A stretch of DNA of 33,574 nt from DASTPP01 sp035762175 (lineage in GTDB: Bacteria > Myxococcota_A > Polyangia > Polyangiales > Polyangiaceae), in assembly GCA_035762175.1 (NCBI GenBank), contig DASTPP010000249.1, positions 1 to 33,574 on the forward strand, given 5' to 3'. Shown here one piece after another: positions 26,273-33,574 of this stretch. Numbering within the stretch: position 1 is the first letter of the stretch; each line of letters opens with the position of its first letter. The position numbers and the translations under genes were made by a program. The notes under the pieces were generated by a model. It ran no database searches and had not been told where the DNA came from. It saw nothing but the letters and a program-made list of their open reading frames with translations.

Positions 26273-26720
26273 CTACTCGCCCTCGCAGATTTCTTGGGCC
26301 AGCACCATCAACTCATGATCCCTCGCCTTGTAGGGGTTGACGGAGAGTCGGCCGCGATGCCGCCCGGCCCGGTCCACGACGATGGGGGGCTCGGTAGCGA
26401 GCGCGTTGCGAGCCGACTCGGGCGAATCGGGCTCCCGTACGGGCCCTGCCGGCTCCGAACTGACTCGTTCGCCGAAAGGCCGCCGTGCGGCCAGGAAGGG
26501 GTGTCGATCGAATCGGCGTCGAGCTTGCCGCACAGGCGGCCCAAAACACGTTGTGCGCCGGGCCTCCGAAGACGAGCCAAGTTTCTACCGTAGGGCCCTC
26601 GTCGCCCACGTTCTCGGCGGCTCCGAGGGGCGGAGACGGAGGCATGCAGGCGACGGGAATGGCGACTCCGAGTGCGAACGCGGCGGCGGAAGTTCGAGCC
26701 CTCTGCCGGCGCCGTCGGGG
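26273..26720 (-). pseudogene. Possible decayed lipoprotein gene
   Basis: No single frame gives a convincing protein, but adjacent frames give pieces of one. One frame reads SAAAFALGVAIPVACMPPSPP, a lipoprotein-like signal with lipobox Cys, then VETWLVFGGPAHNVFWAACAA. Another ends in PPIVVDRAGRHRGRLSVNPYKARDHELMVLAQEICEGE before a stop at 26273. Joining them needs at least one frameshift, and no clear start codon is seen. It lies just beyond the immunity gene, in lower-GC DNA, as a cargo remnant would. If intact, only the 86-residue frame 26273-26533 is a candidate CDS. Confidence 0.3.
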
Positions 26721-26821
26721 GGCGCTGGCGACCGTCTCCCGCTCTGGTTTGGGCCCCGTCACGCCCCGGCGCGCCGAGCACGGCGTCACGCCCCCTGTCA
26801 GCGCGTCGTGAGGAGGTGCCC

Positions 26822-27670
26822 TCACGGTTCGCCTCGTGCTTTCTGAAAGACGCCACCGTAAAGGAGCTCCTCGAGCCCATCGTCGCGATGCTTGGAGTCC
26901 GACGGCACGAGCAGAGAAATCTCTGCCTCGGTCAGTTCGATGCGTTGCCCCCAAACCGCTCGGCGAGATATCGCCAAAACCAGATCGGCAAGCCCACCGG
27001 GGAGCTCATGCTCTTCTTCACTGGCGGCCTTCCATGCGGCATCGCCCATCAGTTCGTCTCGGAAGACATGGCCGCCGAATTCATACGCCGTGTGCCACGG
27101 CTCGTCTGCACAGAGCTTGCCTCCGCCCTCCCAAAACACCGCCGTGACGCCAGGCGGATGTCCCGACGTCAGAAAGGGGAGCGAGGCCAACGCTGCCAGA
27201 GGCCCATACAGACCGACCGGCACGCGCGCGGCGAGTGCAGCCAAGTCGATGGCGCGCGATGACTCGTGGTCGTGAACGGCCGCAACGCACCTGCCGTTCG
27301 GCAAGAACAACGCGCCGGCCACGTTGCCTTCGCCGTCGTTGACGAGGTACCGGCCGGGCGAGTCCCATGCGCGCGCGTCCTGCCGGCCGAACCTCGCAAT
27401 CGAGCGAACGCCCACCAAGCACCGGCGCACGACGCCGCGAAAAAATGCCTCGGCGGACGGGTTGGGCAATAGGAGAGACATCAGCGCATCGCCCGATTCG
27501 CCCGTGTCCGCACGAAAGTCTTCCGGGCGCCCGAGTAGGTACCCTCCGTCCGGCGACGTCGTGAAGAGCGAGCCGGCGCGCACGTCTCGAACGACGGCTC
27601 GTACCCCAGCGGAAGCCCCTGCTTGCCAGACCCCAGCGACGGGTTGACTTAGAATGGAGTTCGTGCGCAT
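26822..27670 (-). CDS. Probable immunity protein for the adjacent toxin
   Basis: The 282-residue product (MRTNSILSQPVAGVWQAG...) has no signal peptide, zinc site or catalytic motif I recognise; segments such as GRYLVNDGEGNVAGALFLPNGRCVAAVHDHES suggest a beta-rich cytoplasmic fold. Its ATG lies only six bases after the stop of the toxin gene, and its GC content is lower than the phage genes, matching the toxin's C-terminal tip. In polymorphic toxin systems the gene immediately downstream of the toxin nearly always encodes the specific immunity protein, so that role is inferred from position alone. No known immunity family was identified. Confidence 0.6.
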   Translation of the reverse strand: MRTNSILSQPVAGVWQAGASAGVRAVVRDVRAGSLFTTSPDGGYLLGRPEDFRADTGESGDALMSLLLPNPSAEAFFRGVVRRCLVGVRSIARFGRQDARAWDSPGRYLVNDGEGNVAGALFLPNGRCVAAVHDHESSRAIDLAALAARVPVGLYGPLAALASLPFLTSGHPPGVTAVFWEGGGKLCADEPWHTAYEFGGHVFRDELMGDAAWKAASEEEHELPGGLADLVLAISRRAVWGQRIELTEAEISLLVPSDSKHRDDGLEELLYGGVFQKARGEP

Positions 27671-27676
27671 TCGCCG

Positions 27677-29017
27677 CTACATCTTGTCTTTCTTCAGTCC
27701 GTTGCAGGTGAGGCACAGTACTTGGCCGTTCGACGGGGCGCCATCGCCGCCTTTCGACTCCGGAATGATGTGATCGACCTGCGCCTCATTTTGAAGGCGC
27801 GGCTGCCCCCCTCTGGTTTGCCCAGGTTCGACCAGGTCGTTTCTCCCGCAATGCTCGCACGTCAGCTTGCCCCCATGCGCGGCGCGATTTTCTTCCCGTA
27901 CAATCTCTCGGCCCCTTCGCGTGAACGGCATCTTCGCCCGCGGGCCACCGGCCGAGCCAGGTTTGGCGTTCGGCTTCGGCCCGCCGCCGGAGCCATACGT
28001 CGCGTTGTGCACCAGCACGCCCGGCCCGCCCGAGCCCGGCGGCGAGACGAAGTAGTTGTGCGCGTGCTCGACCTCGAGGTTGTGCACCTCGACGTCGGCC
28101 GGCCGCTCCGACCGCGCTGCGACCGTGGCCTCGGCGCCGTCGGTCGTCTGAAGCGCTACTCCCGGCGCGAGCTCGCCCATCGGCACGTAGCCGCCGCGCG
28201 CCGGCACGTAGAACGGGTGCTCGGGCGTGCCCGTCAGCACCCCCTCGCGCCCGTCGCCGTACCGCACCGTCAGGTCGACCAAGGTCGGGCCGTGGCGCCG
28301 GTACGTGCGCGTCACCCGGTTGACCCGCAGCCCGCTGTCGCGCACCTCGAGCCCGCCGCCGGGCCCCGCCCGCGTCTCGTACACGCGGCCCTGAAACGCC
28401 ACGCGCTCGCCCGGCTCGACGCGCCCGAGCGCCGTGTGGCGGCCCGCCTCGCCGAGCACGCGCACGACGTCGTCGGCCTCGGGCTCGCGGCGCGGCGCCG
28501 CCGGGTCGTACGTCGCGTCGGCGTCGCCCAGCTTCGCGACGTCGACCTCGCGAACCCACTGCGCGGCCCCGAGCGCGCGCGAGACGCGCAGCAAGCGGCC
28601 GGCGTGCACCAGCTCGCCCCCCTTGGGCGCCTCGCGCGCCGGCCCCTCGCGCCAGCCGCCGTCGCGCGGGTCGAAGAGCAGAACCTTCTCGTCGGGCCCG
28701 GGGGGCGGCGGCACGTCGCCCCCCGCCTCGGCGCCGGCCGTCGAACGCGCGGCGCTCGGGGCGGCCGAAGCCGCCTTGGCGAAGGCTGCCGCGCTCGCCA
28801 CCGACGGGGGCCCCGCGAGCGCGCGCGGCGCGCCTCGCGTCCCCCACGTGAAGAAGGCGAGCAGCGCCAGGCTCAGCAGCGCTGGCAGCGCGGCGAGGAA
28901 CGTTACCCCGCGCGACGACCGTCGGGCCTCGGTGGGCAGCGCGCCCGCACCGGGGGCCCGTACGACGGTTTCGGAGGCGATTCGGCGCCCACGCGGGTGC
29001 CTCGAACGAGCAGCCAT
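27677..29017 (-). CDS. Polymorphic toxin: membrane segment, Hint-like region, HNH nuclease
   Basis: The 446-residue product starts with a basic N terminus and one hydrophobic segment (about 39-57). An Ala-rich spacer and an Ala/Arg-rich region follow. A Hint/pretoxin-type domain (about 200-338) has TPEHPFYVP, VEVHNLEVEHAHNYFV and the closing GVLVHN. A short Gly/Pro linker leads to a C-terminal HNH nuclease: CEHC (387-390), VDHIIP (Asp415, His416), Asn430 and CLTC (435-438). HNH toxins of this build cut DNA in rival cells, and Hint domains process or release the toxin tip. The usual Cys that opens a Hint domain is not visible. ATG 29017 is chosen for AAGGGA before it; an in-frame ATG lies nine codons upstream. 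GC falls sharply in the HNH tip (27677-27960), showing tip exchange. The downstream gene probably encodes immunity. Confidence 0.82.
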   Translation of the reverse strand: MAARSRHPRGRRIASETVVRAPGAGALPTEARRSSRGVTFLAALPALLSLALLAFFTWGTRGAPRALAGPPSVASAAAFAKAASAAPSAARSTAGAEAGGDVPPPPGPDEKVLLFDPRDGGWREGPAREAPKGGELVHAGRLLRVSRALGAAQWVREVDVAKLGDADATYDPAAPRREPEADDVVRVLGEAGRHTALGRVEPGERVAFQGRVYETRAGPGGGLEVRDSGLRVNRVTRTYRRHGPTLVDLTVRYGDGREGVLTGTPEHPFYVPARGGYVPMGELAPGVALQTTDGAEATVAARSERPADVEVHNLEVEHAHNYFVSPPGSGGPGVLVHNATYGSGGGPKPNAKPGSAGGPRAKMPFTRRGREIVREENRAAHGGKLTCEHCGRNDLVEPGQTRGGQPRLQNEAQVDHIIPESKGGDGAPSNGQVLCLTCNGLKKDKM

Positions 29018-29164
29018 GCCCCGTCCCTTTCTTCGCAGACCCATCCGGCCGCGCGCGCGGCACGCCGACGACGTCGCGCCGGAGCACCCCCGGCGGCCCT
29101 GCGCGATTGACCCTTTGGGGGTATCAACGGCCCGCGCGAAGTGCCAGCGAAAAACTTCCTACGA

Positions 29165-29174
29165 CACTATAGTG
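29165..29174. promoter_or_regulatory. CACTATAGTG palindrome upstream of the toxin gene
   Basis: A perfect 10-bp palindrome in an AT-richer patch, 148 bp upstream of the toxin start. On the minus strand it contains TATAGT, one base from a -10 box, but no -35 box is clear at 17 bp. It may be an operator or part of the toxin promoter. Confidence 0.3.
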
Positions 29175-29442
29175 GTAAGGTGCGACCTCGTGCCGGGTTC
29201 TGCCCCCGAAGCCGTGCGACTGCGCCCGTGCCACCCGCGCCCATCCGCGGCACTCCGCCCGCGCCCGCCGGCGACCCGCCCGCACCGGCCGCTCCGGAAG
29301 CGCCCTCCCTCGGGCAGCGCGCGTCCTGCGGCTCATCCCGGCAGAAGCCGACCGAGTCATGGACGTAGCCCCCGGTGCAGCCTGACCGCGCAGCGCCCGT
29401 GAGCGGCGCGGTGGCAGCCGGCTCCACGCTCCGGCGCCTGGC

Positions 29443-29605
29443 TTACCAACCCCCTCCTTGCGGCAGGCGGCACATGGCCCCGTTGGCGGCGCCCCTGGCG
29501 TTGCTGAGGGTCGGGTCGAGCGGGTTGAACCCGGTCACCGTGCCCGGGTCACTGAAGTAGACGAAGCCGCCGTCGACCGCGAGCTGTGCCGGGCCAATGG
29601 GCGCC
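29443..29605 (-). pseudogene. Fragment of a host-type beta-propeller/lipoprotein-like gene
   Basis: The last ~50 residues of a frame ending at 29443 read QLAVDGGFVYFSDPGTVTGF...GAMCRLPQGGGW. This resembles one blade of the 'VD..xVYWTD..G.V..LPxGGG' repeat proteins common in myxobacterial genomes. Upstream the frame becomes low-complexity, with no start. A Cys-rich fragment (YVHDSVGFC...DARC) lies in another frame just beyond, at about 29300-29420. It is probably a truncated host gene marking an insertion or recombination edge. Between 29018 and 29765 I see no intact gene. Confidence 0.3.
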
Positions 29606-29765
29606 GCCCAATGTGCGGGGCCGCGGCGAGCGGAAACGCCCGCCGGCCCCGCGGCGGCGCGCCCCGGCGGCGCCCCGGCGACGGCAGCGCGTCGCCTGCT
29701 TCGAGCTCGGCGGCAATGACGATAGGGCGCACGGCGGGCGCGCGGGCGCGAAGGGTTCGCGGCGG

Positions 29766-30872
29766 CTATCGTGAATGGGGCACGAGGCAAGCGTAGCGGA
29801 AGCCCTCGGGGGGAGTGAAATGGAAGGCGCGCGTCTCGCCCGAGCCGCCGCTCGTGACGAAGGTCCGCCATTCGTAGCGCGACACGCGCGCGTCGACCTT
29901 CCGCCGCGCCCGCTCGACGACCCGCACCGGGTCGTGCAGGCGCGCGGCCCGCAGGCAGGCGAGCTCGCGCGCCTCGGTCGGGACGGCGCGCTCGACGAGT
30001 TCGACGAGCGCCTCGGCCTCGTGGCGCGTGAGCTCGACGTGCCCCCCGGCGTCGCGACTCCACGCCTCGGCGGGCCGTCCGTGCGCGACGTGGATCAGGT
30101 CGAGCACCAAGTCGAACGGCGGCGGGTCGGACGATCGCAACGCTTCGTAGGCCTTGCGGTCGAGGGCGAGTTCGCCGCCGTCCGTCAGGGCGCGGCAGAA
30201 GGGGGCTTCGGCCGCCGGCGCGACGGGCGGCTCGAGCGCCCCGGCGAGCACGAGCTCGCCGCCCCGCACCGCGAGCAGGTCTTCGAGGAAGGCGAGCTGC
30301 ACGCGGCCGGGGCCCGCGTAGCGGGCGACGAGGTCCGAGCGCACGTGCGTCGCGGTCGGGGCGAGCACGAGCGCCGGGCGCGCGTGGGCCGCACGTTCGG
30401 CCAGCATGGCGCCGAAGCCCGCGTCCCAGGCCGCGCGCGTCAGGAGCACGTCGCGCAGCCCGCCGCCCTCTTCGCGGTGGCCGAGGCGCAGCGTGCCGGG
30501 CATCGACGCGTCGTCGGGGGCGAGCTCGCCCTCGAGGGCGAGCAGCCGCCGCACGGCGCGCCCGAGGCCGGTCAGCGAAAGGAGCAACGGCGACGCCTCC
30601 CGGCGCGTCAGCGGCACGGGGCGGCAGGCTGGCACCTCTTGGCCGCACACCGCCAGGAGGGGGCGCGCGCGGTCGCCGGCGTTCGGGCGCACGCGCCGCG
30701 GGCATCCGAAGCGGCGCGGCCCCCCGCACGGGTACCACGTGGCCGCGTCTCGCCGCACCGCGCCCGCGCGCAGCAAGGCCTCCACGGTCTCGTCGCCCCA
30801 GGCGGCGCGCGCGTCGCGCTCGAGCACCGTCGGCGCGTCGGCCTGCTGGAGAAGAACGAACAACGGTCGCAC
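29766..30872 (-). CDS. Unrecognised 368-residue protein with four-Cys site, first half of a pair
   Basis: Position 30872 is a GTG. The N terminus (about 10-50) looks like a winged helix (LERDARAAWGDETVEALLRAGAVRRDAATWYPC), followed by a Cys cluster: WYPCGG, FGCPRRV, LAVCGQ, PACRPV. That combination suggests a zinc-stabilised DNA-binding module. A central Leu-rich part (PLLLSLTGLGRAVRRLLALEG; GALEPPVAPAAEAPFC) and a C-terminal basic segment (RYEWRTFVTSGGSGETRAFHF) are unassigned. It follows the 415-residue gene on the same strand after a 34-bp gap, so the two are likely co-transcribed. The family is not recognised. It could be a phage accessory, plasmid or defence gene. High GC and good codon bias show it is a real, native-like gene. 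Confidence 0.65.
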   Translation of the reverse strand: MRPLFVLLQQADAPTVLERDARAAWGDETVEALLRAGAVRRDAATWYPCGGPRRFGCPRRVRPNAGDRARPLLAVCGQEVPACRPVPLTRREASPLLLSLTGLGRAVRRLLALEGELAPDDASMPGTLRLGHREEGGGLRDVLLTRAAWDAGFGAMLAERAAHARPALVLAPTATHVRSDLVARYAGPGRVQLAFLEDLLAVRGGELVLAGALEPPVAPAAEAPFCRALTDGGELALDRKAYEALRSSDPPPFDLVLDLIHVAHGRPAEAWSRDAGGHVELTRHEAEALVELVERAVPTEARELACLRAARLHDPVRVVERARRKVDARVSRYEWRTFVTSGGSGETRAFHFTPPEGFRYACLVPHSR

Positions 30873-30906
30873 GTCGTGGCCCCCCGGGCGCCCCCCTCAT
30901 TCCCTT

Positions 30907-32154
30907 CTAAGCGGCCGCCACCAGGAAGCCTTGTCGCGCGAGAAACCGGCGCACGAGCGCCGCGTCGCGGCGGTCGGGCAGTCGCCATTGGTTCGGCGGG
31001 TCGATTTCGACGACGAAGGGCGGTCGCCCGACGGGGAAGAACTCGAAGGACCAGTGGACCACCTCGCCGAGGTGGAGTAGCTCGCGCAGGCGGCCCCGGG
31101 GGCCGATGGCGTCCGCGAGGTCGTCGGCCTCGGCGCGCAGCGCCAGGTGGCTCGCTTCGAACGTTTGCACCGCCAGCGTGCGCAGGCGAACGGCCGCGAG
31201 CCCCTCGACGCCGGAGGCCTGCAGCGACGCCGCGCCGCGCTCGACGAAGGGCGCGCCCGAGAAGCGAGGGCGAGGGGCGAACGCCCCTTCGTCGCGGTAG
31301 AGCACCCGGCCGAACAGCGCGCGCAGGCGCTCTTGCTCCTCGGGGTCGGGCGTGTTGACCGAGAGGGTACGTTCGGCCTTGGCGAACACCGCGACGAGGG
31401 GCCGGCCCCGGTGCCACGGCGCGCCCGCCGCGGCGGGGCGATCGACGACCACCACCAGCTCCTCGGTCAAGTCGGCGACGGTGGCGACCGGCGCGCCGAC
31501 CGCCCCCTCGCGATCGAGATCGGCCGCCCCCCGACGCAGCGCCGCCCGGCCCGCGAGCGAGAGCGGCCGCGGCGCCCGGCCCGGCACGGCGCTGTAGTCG
31601 ACGAACCGGCCCATGGAGAGCGAGGCGAGGCGCGCGTAGGCCGCGCGGAAAAGGGGCCGCCGCTCGAGGTAGGCCTCGGCCGCGGCGTCGGCCGCGCGCC
31701 CGGGGCGAGACGCGAGCGTGACGCCCGCCTCGGTCGCGAGGGCGCGTAGCTCGGCCTCGCCTTCGGGCGTGGCCAGCTTCACGAGGGCGCCGAGGACGTG
31801 GCGCAGGGCGACGGGCAGCTCCGGGTCGTCGGGGCGCAAGGCCGCCGCGAGCCGCGCGGGCGAGCCCGGGCCGGCGGCCGCGGCCCGGCGCGCGAGGAAG
31901 GCGCCGTAGGGCGCGAGCAAGCGCCCCAGCAGGCCCGCGTCGAGGCCTTCAAGCAGTGGCGACGGCAGGAGCGAGGGGGCCACGGGTAACGCGCCCCCTG
32001 CGGCCCGAAACGCTTGCCGGCTCGGCGCGAGCCCGCGCGCGGAGCGCCGACGGCGGGGGGCGGGGGCCGTAGGGGCCTCGAGCCAGGGGCTCCGACGCGG
32101 GCGCTGCGGGCGCAAGATGGTGACGGGACGAGAAAAAGAAGGGGCAGGGGCCAT
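30907..32154 (-). CDS. Unrecognised 415-residue protein, second half of a pair
   Basis: A basic, Pro/Arg-rich tail (1-45) precedes a mainly helical middle (LPSPLLEGLDAGLLGRLLAPYGAFLARRAAA; ELPVALRHVLGALVKLATPEGEAELRALA). The C-terminal third is more beta-like (ELVVVVDRP; GRPLVAVFAKAERTLSVNTPD; VVHWSFEFFPVGRPPFVVEIDPPNQWRLPDRRDAALVRRFLARQGFLVAAA). No signal, membrane segment or catalytic motif is recognised. The ATG at 32154 lies at the edge of a 600-bp gap holding an AT-rich patch that probably carries the promoter. It precedes the 368-residue zinc-site protein by 34 bp, and the pair look like a two-component unit of unknown function. Confidence 0.62.
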   Translation of the reverse strand: MAPAPSFSRPVTILRPQRPRRSPWLEAPTAPAPRRRRSARGLAPSRQAFRAAGGALPVAPSLLPSPLLEGLDAGLLGRLLAPYGAFLARRAAAAGPGSPARLAAALRPDDPELPVALRHVLGALVKLATPEGEAELRALATEAGVTLASRPGRAADAAAEAYLERRPLFRAAYARLASLSMGRFVDYSAVPGRAPRPLSLAGRAALRRGAADLDREGAVGAPVATVADLTEELVVVVDRPAAAGAPWHRGRPLVAVFAKAERTLSVNTPDPEEQERLRALFGRVLYRDEGAFAPRPRFSGAPFVERGAASLQASGVEGLAAVRLRTLAVQTFEASHLALRAEADDLADAIGPRGRLRELLHLGEVVHWSFEFFPVGRPPFVVEIDPPNQWRLPDRRDAALVRRFLARQGFLVAAA

Positions 32155-32758
32155 GGCGGTCGGTCTCTCGCTGGGGCCGCCCTAGGCGCGCGGTCGGCCC
32201 CCTTGTCCTCCCTCTCGGACGACCCGCCCGCCTAGTTGTCGATCCTTTCACACCTTTCAAATATTTGGTCGCTCAAAGTGCGTATTTATGGTTGCAAGTG
32301 AGTCAATGTGCGCTTGGGGCCCACTGGGAAGGCAGCAGCGATGCCGTGGGACGGATCGCCTCGTGCTAGGTCGGGGCCGAAGATGCAGGCGCGGCTGGAT
32401 GCCGAGCCGCCGAGGACTTCCACGGCATGTGTCCGCGCGGACAGTTCGCCCGCGGCGTTGGCGCCGCCCCACGACGGTATGCCGCGCCTCGAGCGCGAGC
32501 GTGCCTCGTTTGTACGATACGGGAAGGCCGCCGGGCAGACCTTCCGAGCGGGTCGTCCGCCGCCTGCACCGAAGCGTTGAAATCGGGTCGTTTCATCACA
32601 ATTCGAAAGGGGCATCGTTCGAGCGGTCGCCGATTCGTGCGGACGGAAGAGAGGGCTTGCTTCGCGGAGCGCGTTCTCTAGTGTGACCGGAGGTGCGGTC
32701 GGGGCTCCCGCCGACGCGGGCCCCCCCGGTCGGGATGCGCGGCGCGCGCTGGAGGAGT
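32155..32758. other. 600-bp gap with AT-rich patch
   Basis: No supported gene. The stretch about 32235-32305 (CCTTTCAAATATTTGG and neighbours) is the most AT-rich in the right third and could hold promoters for the two-gene operon on the minus strand. The rest is ordinary GC-rich sequence with short, unordered open frames on both strands. No copy of the bipartite motif is present, which suggests that genes to the right are outside that regulon. Confidence 0.4.
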
Positions 32759-33127
32759 ATGTCCGTCGTCCACCGGTTGCTGGTCGCGAGCCCCGACGCC
32801 GAGGTCGGGCCCGCCCTGGAAGGGGCTTTCGGCGCCCGCCTCGCGGTGACGTCGGTCGCGTCGGTCGACGAGGCGCTCGCGCAGCTCGGGGCGCGCTACT
32901 ACCCGCTGGTGCTGGCCGACGAGGCGCTCGAGGGGCGGGGCGGCGTGCGGCTGCTCGGCGAGGTGCAACGCCGGTGGCCCTCGACGCGCCGGGTGCTCGT
33001 GAGCGATCGGAACGTGCCCGACCTCGACGAGTTGGAGGCGACGGGGGTGGTCGAGCTCTTCCTGCCCAAGCCGCTCGACCCCGAAGACGTCGACGGCTAC
33101 CTGCTCGGCCCTTCGGGCTGGCGGTAG
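32759..33127 (+). CDS. Stand-alone response-regulator receiver-like protein
   Basis: The 122-residue product follows the receiver fold: RLLVASPD (first strand), a helix, VTSVASVDEALAQL, LVLADEAL with the candidate phosphoacceptor Asp54, RRVLVSD, and FLPKPLD with the conserved Lys104-Pro. The acidic pair usually found after strand 1 is reduced to a single Asp (SPD), so phosphorylation may be weak or lost. No output domain follows; single receivers relay signals or act by protein contact. ATG 32759 has a strong GGAGGAG. Its 3' end overlaps the convergent HTH gene by 31 bp. It is probably a host-type gene at or beyond the element boundary. Confidence 0.72.
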   Translation: MSVVHRLLVASPDAEVGPALEGAFGARLAVTSVASVDEALAQLGARYYPLVLADEALEGRGGVRLLGEVQRRWPSTRRVLVSDRNVPDLDELEATGVVELFLPKPLDPEDVDGYLLGPSGWR

Positions 33128-33558
33128 CGCCAGGGGCGCGCGACGAGGGCGCGGAAGCGGCCGCGCTGCTCGCCCCAGTCGAGCGCGCGCACCACCTCGC
33201 GCAGCCCCCGCTCGGTCAGCGGCCGCTCGCCTGGCTCTTCCACGCGGAAGAGCACCTCCTCCTGCAGGTCGGGCGCGAGCAAGAGCAGGTCGCAGAGCTG
33301 CGTGACGCGCGCCCGCGACAGGCCCGTCTGCCGGGCGAGGTCGGCGAAGTCCCCCGCGAGCCCACGGGCGAGCCTGTCCTCGAAGGCGTGCGCGAGCGCG
33401 AGGGCGTAGGCGGCGCGCGCGGCGCGCCCGGTAGGCAGGGCGGGCGGCGCCTCGGCGACCACCGCCAAGGCCCGCCCCCGGCGGACCACGGACAGCGGAG
33501 TCTGCAGGCAGAGCGCCCCGCCGTCTGCCTCGACGAGGGTCGCCGCCGAGCGCGTCAC
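33097..33558 (-). CDS. HTH protein of the recombinase-associated type
   Basis: The 153-residue product has a helix, AAYALALAHAFEDRLARGL, then a helix-turn-helix DFADLARQTGLSRARVTQLCDLLLLAPDLQEEVLF (about 70-104), then a helical tail with LTERGLREVVRALDWGEQRGRF. This layout matches small HTH proteins often encoded beside serine recombinases and other mobile-element genes; their role is not well defined. The GTG start near the window edge may overlap a preceding stop (GTGA), so a partner gene, possibly the recombinase, may lie just outside. It would mark a second mobile segment to the right. Confidence 0.65.
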   Translation of the reverse strand: MTRSAATLVEADGGALCLQTPLSVVRRGRALAVVAEAPPALPTGRAARAAYALALAHAFEDRLARGLAGDFADLARQTGLSRARVTQLCDLLLLAPDLQEEVLFRVEEPGERPLTERGLREVVRALDWGEQRGRFRALVARPWRYRQPEGPSR

Positions 33559-33574
33559 GGCGCGCCCTCGGCCG

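Overview
The window is very GC-rich (roughly three quarters G+C by eye), has strong G/C codon bias in the real genes, and carries the late and replication genes of a tailed-phage-like element: a prophage, a phage genome or a phage-derived island. No taxon marker is present. Base composition and the style of the lipoproteins and 'LPQGGG'-type host repeats suggest a myxobacterium-like (Polyangia) host, but that is inference. No rRNA, tRNA or CRISPR array was seen. Layout, most genes on the minus strand and so transcribed right to left: (1) 0-8 kb, head genes: the start of an unrecognised gene running off the left end; a fusion of an adenine DNA methylase with an XkdF-type prohead protease; small unknown genes including a frameshifted zinc ribbon; a lipoprotein cargo gene sitting between two copies of the 3' end of the Mu gpF-like head gene; that head gene itself; a zinc ribbon protein; a PBSX-type portal; and a small ORF. 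(2) 8.1-11.1 kb: a lower-GC HEPN-domain cargo gene and the large terminase. (3) 11.1-12.9 kb: a minimal tyrosine recombinase on the opposite strand, then 1.1 kb without a supported gene but with operator-like palindromes and a 36-bp dyad. (4) 12.9-16.5 kb: an overlapping-codon operon of a small-terminase candidate, a PD-(D/E)XK nuclease, a small unknown protein and a DnaQ-like exonuclease, preceded by a Cys/His-rich protein. (5) 16.5-17.9 kb: two oppositely oriented arrays of a 15-bp repeat, a candidate origin or control region. (6) 18.2-25.8 kb: the replication and regulation operon, with a primase-helicase-HTH multidomain protein, a RadD-like helicase, an SSB-like protein, a sigma-like protein and a Com-like zinc finger, with 11-bp repeat arrays upstream. 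(7) 26.3-29.0 kb: a polymorphic toxin (membrane segment, Hint-like region, HNH nuclease) with its probable immunity gene. (8) 29.4-33.6 kb: a host-like gene remnant, a two-gene operon of unknown function, a lone receiver-domain protein and a recombinase-associated HTH protein, possibly at or beyond the element edge. The most interesting observation is a bipartite motif, GGTGTCCCC-N13-TGGCTTTGCTC, in seven copies on both strands. Each copy lies just upstream of a start codon or operon (methylase-protease fusion, divergent small gene, portal operon, exonuclease-terminase operon, Cys/His protein, SSB-helicase-primase operon). Six of the seven keep exactly 13 bp between the halves. It looks like an element-specific promoter, and a diverged sigma-70-like protein is encoded next to two of the copies. 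This suggests a cascade in which the Com-like/sigma genes, under different control, switch on the replication and structural operons. The pairing of that sigma with that motif is a hypothesis.
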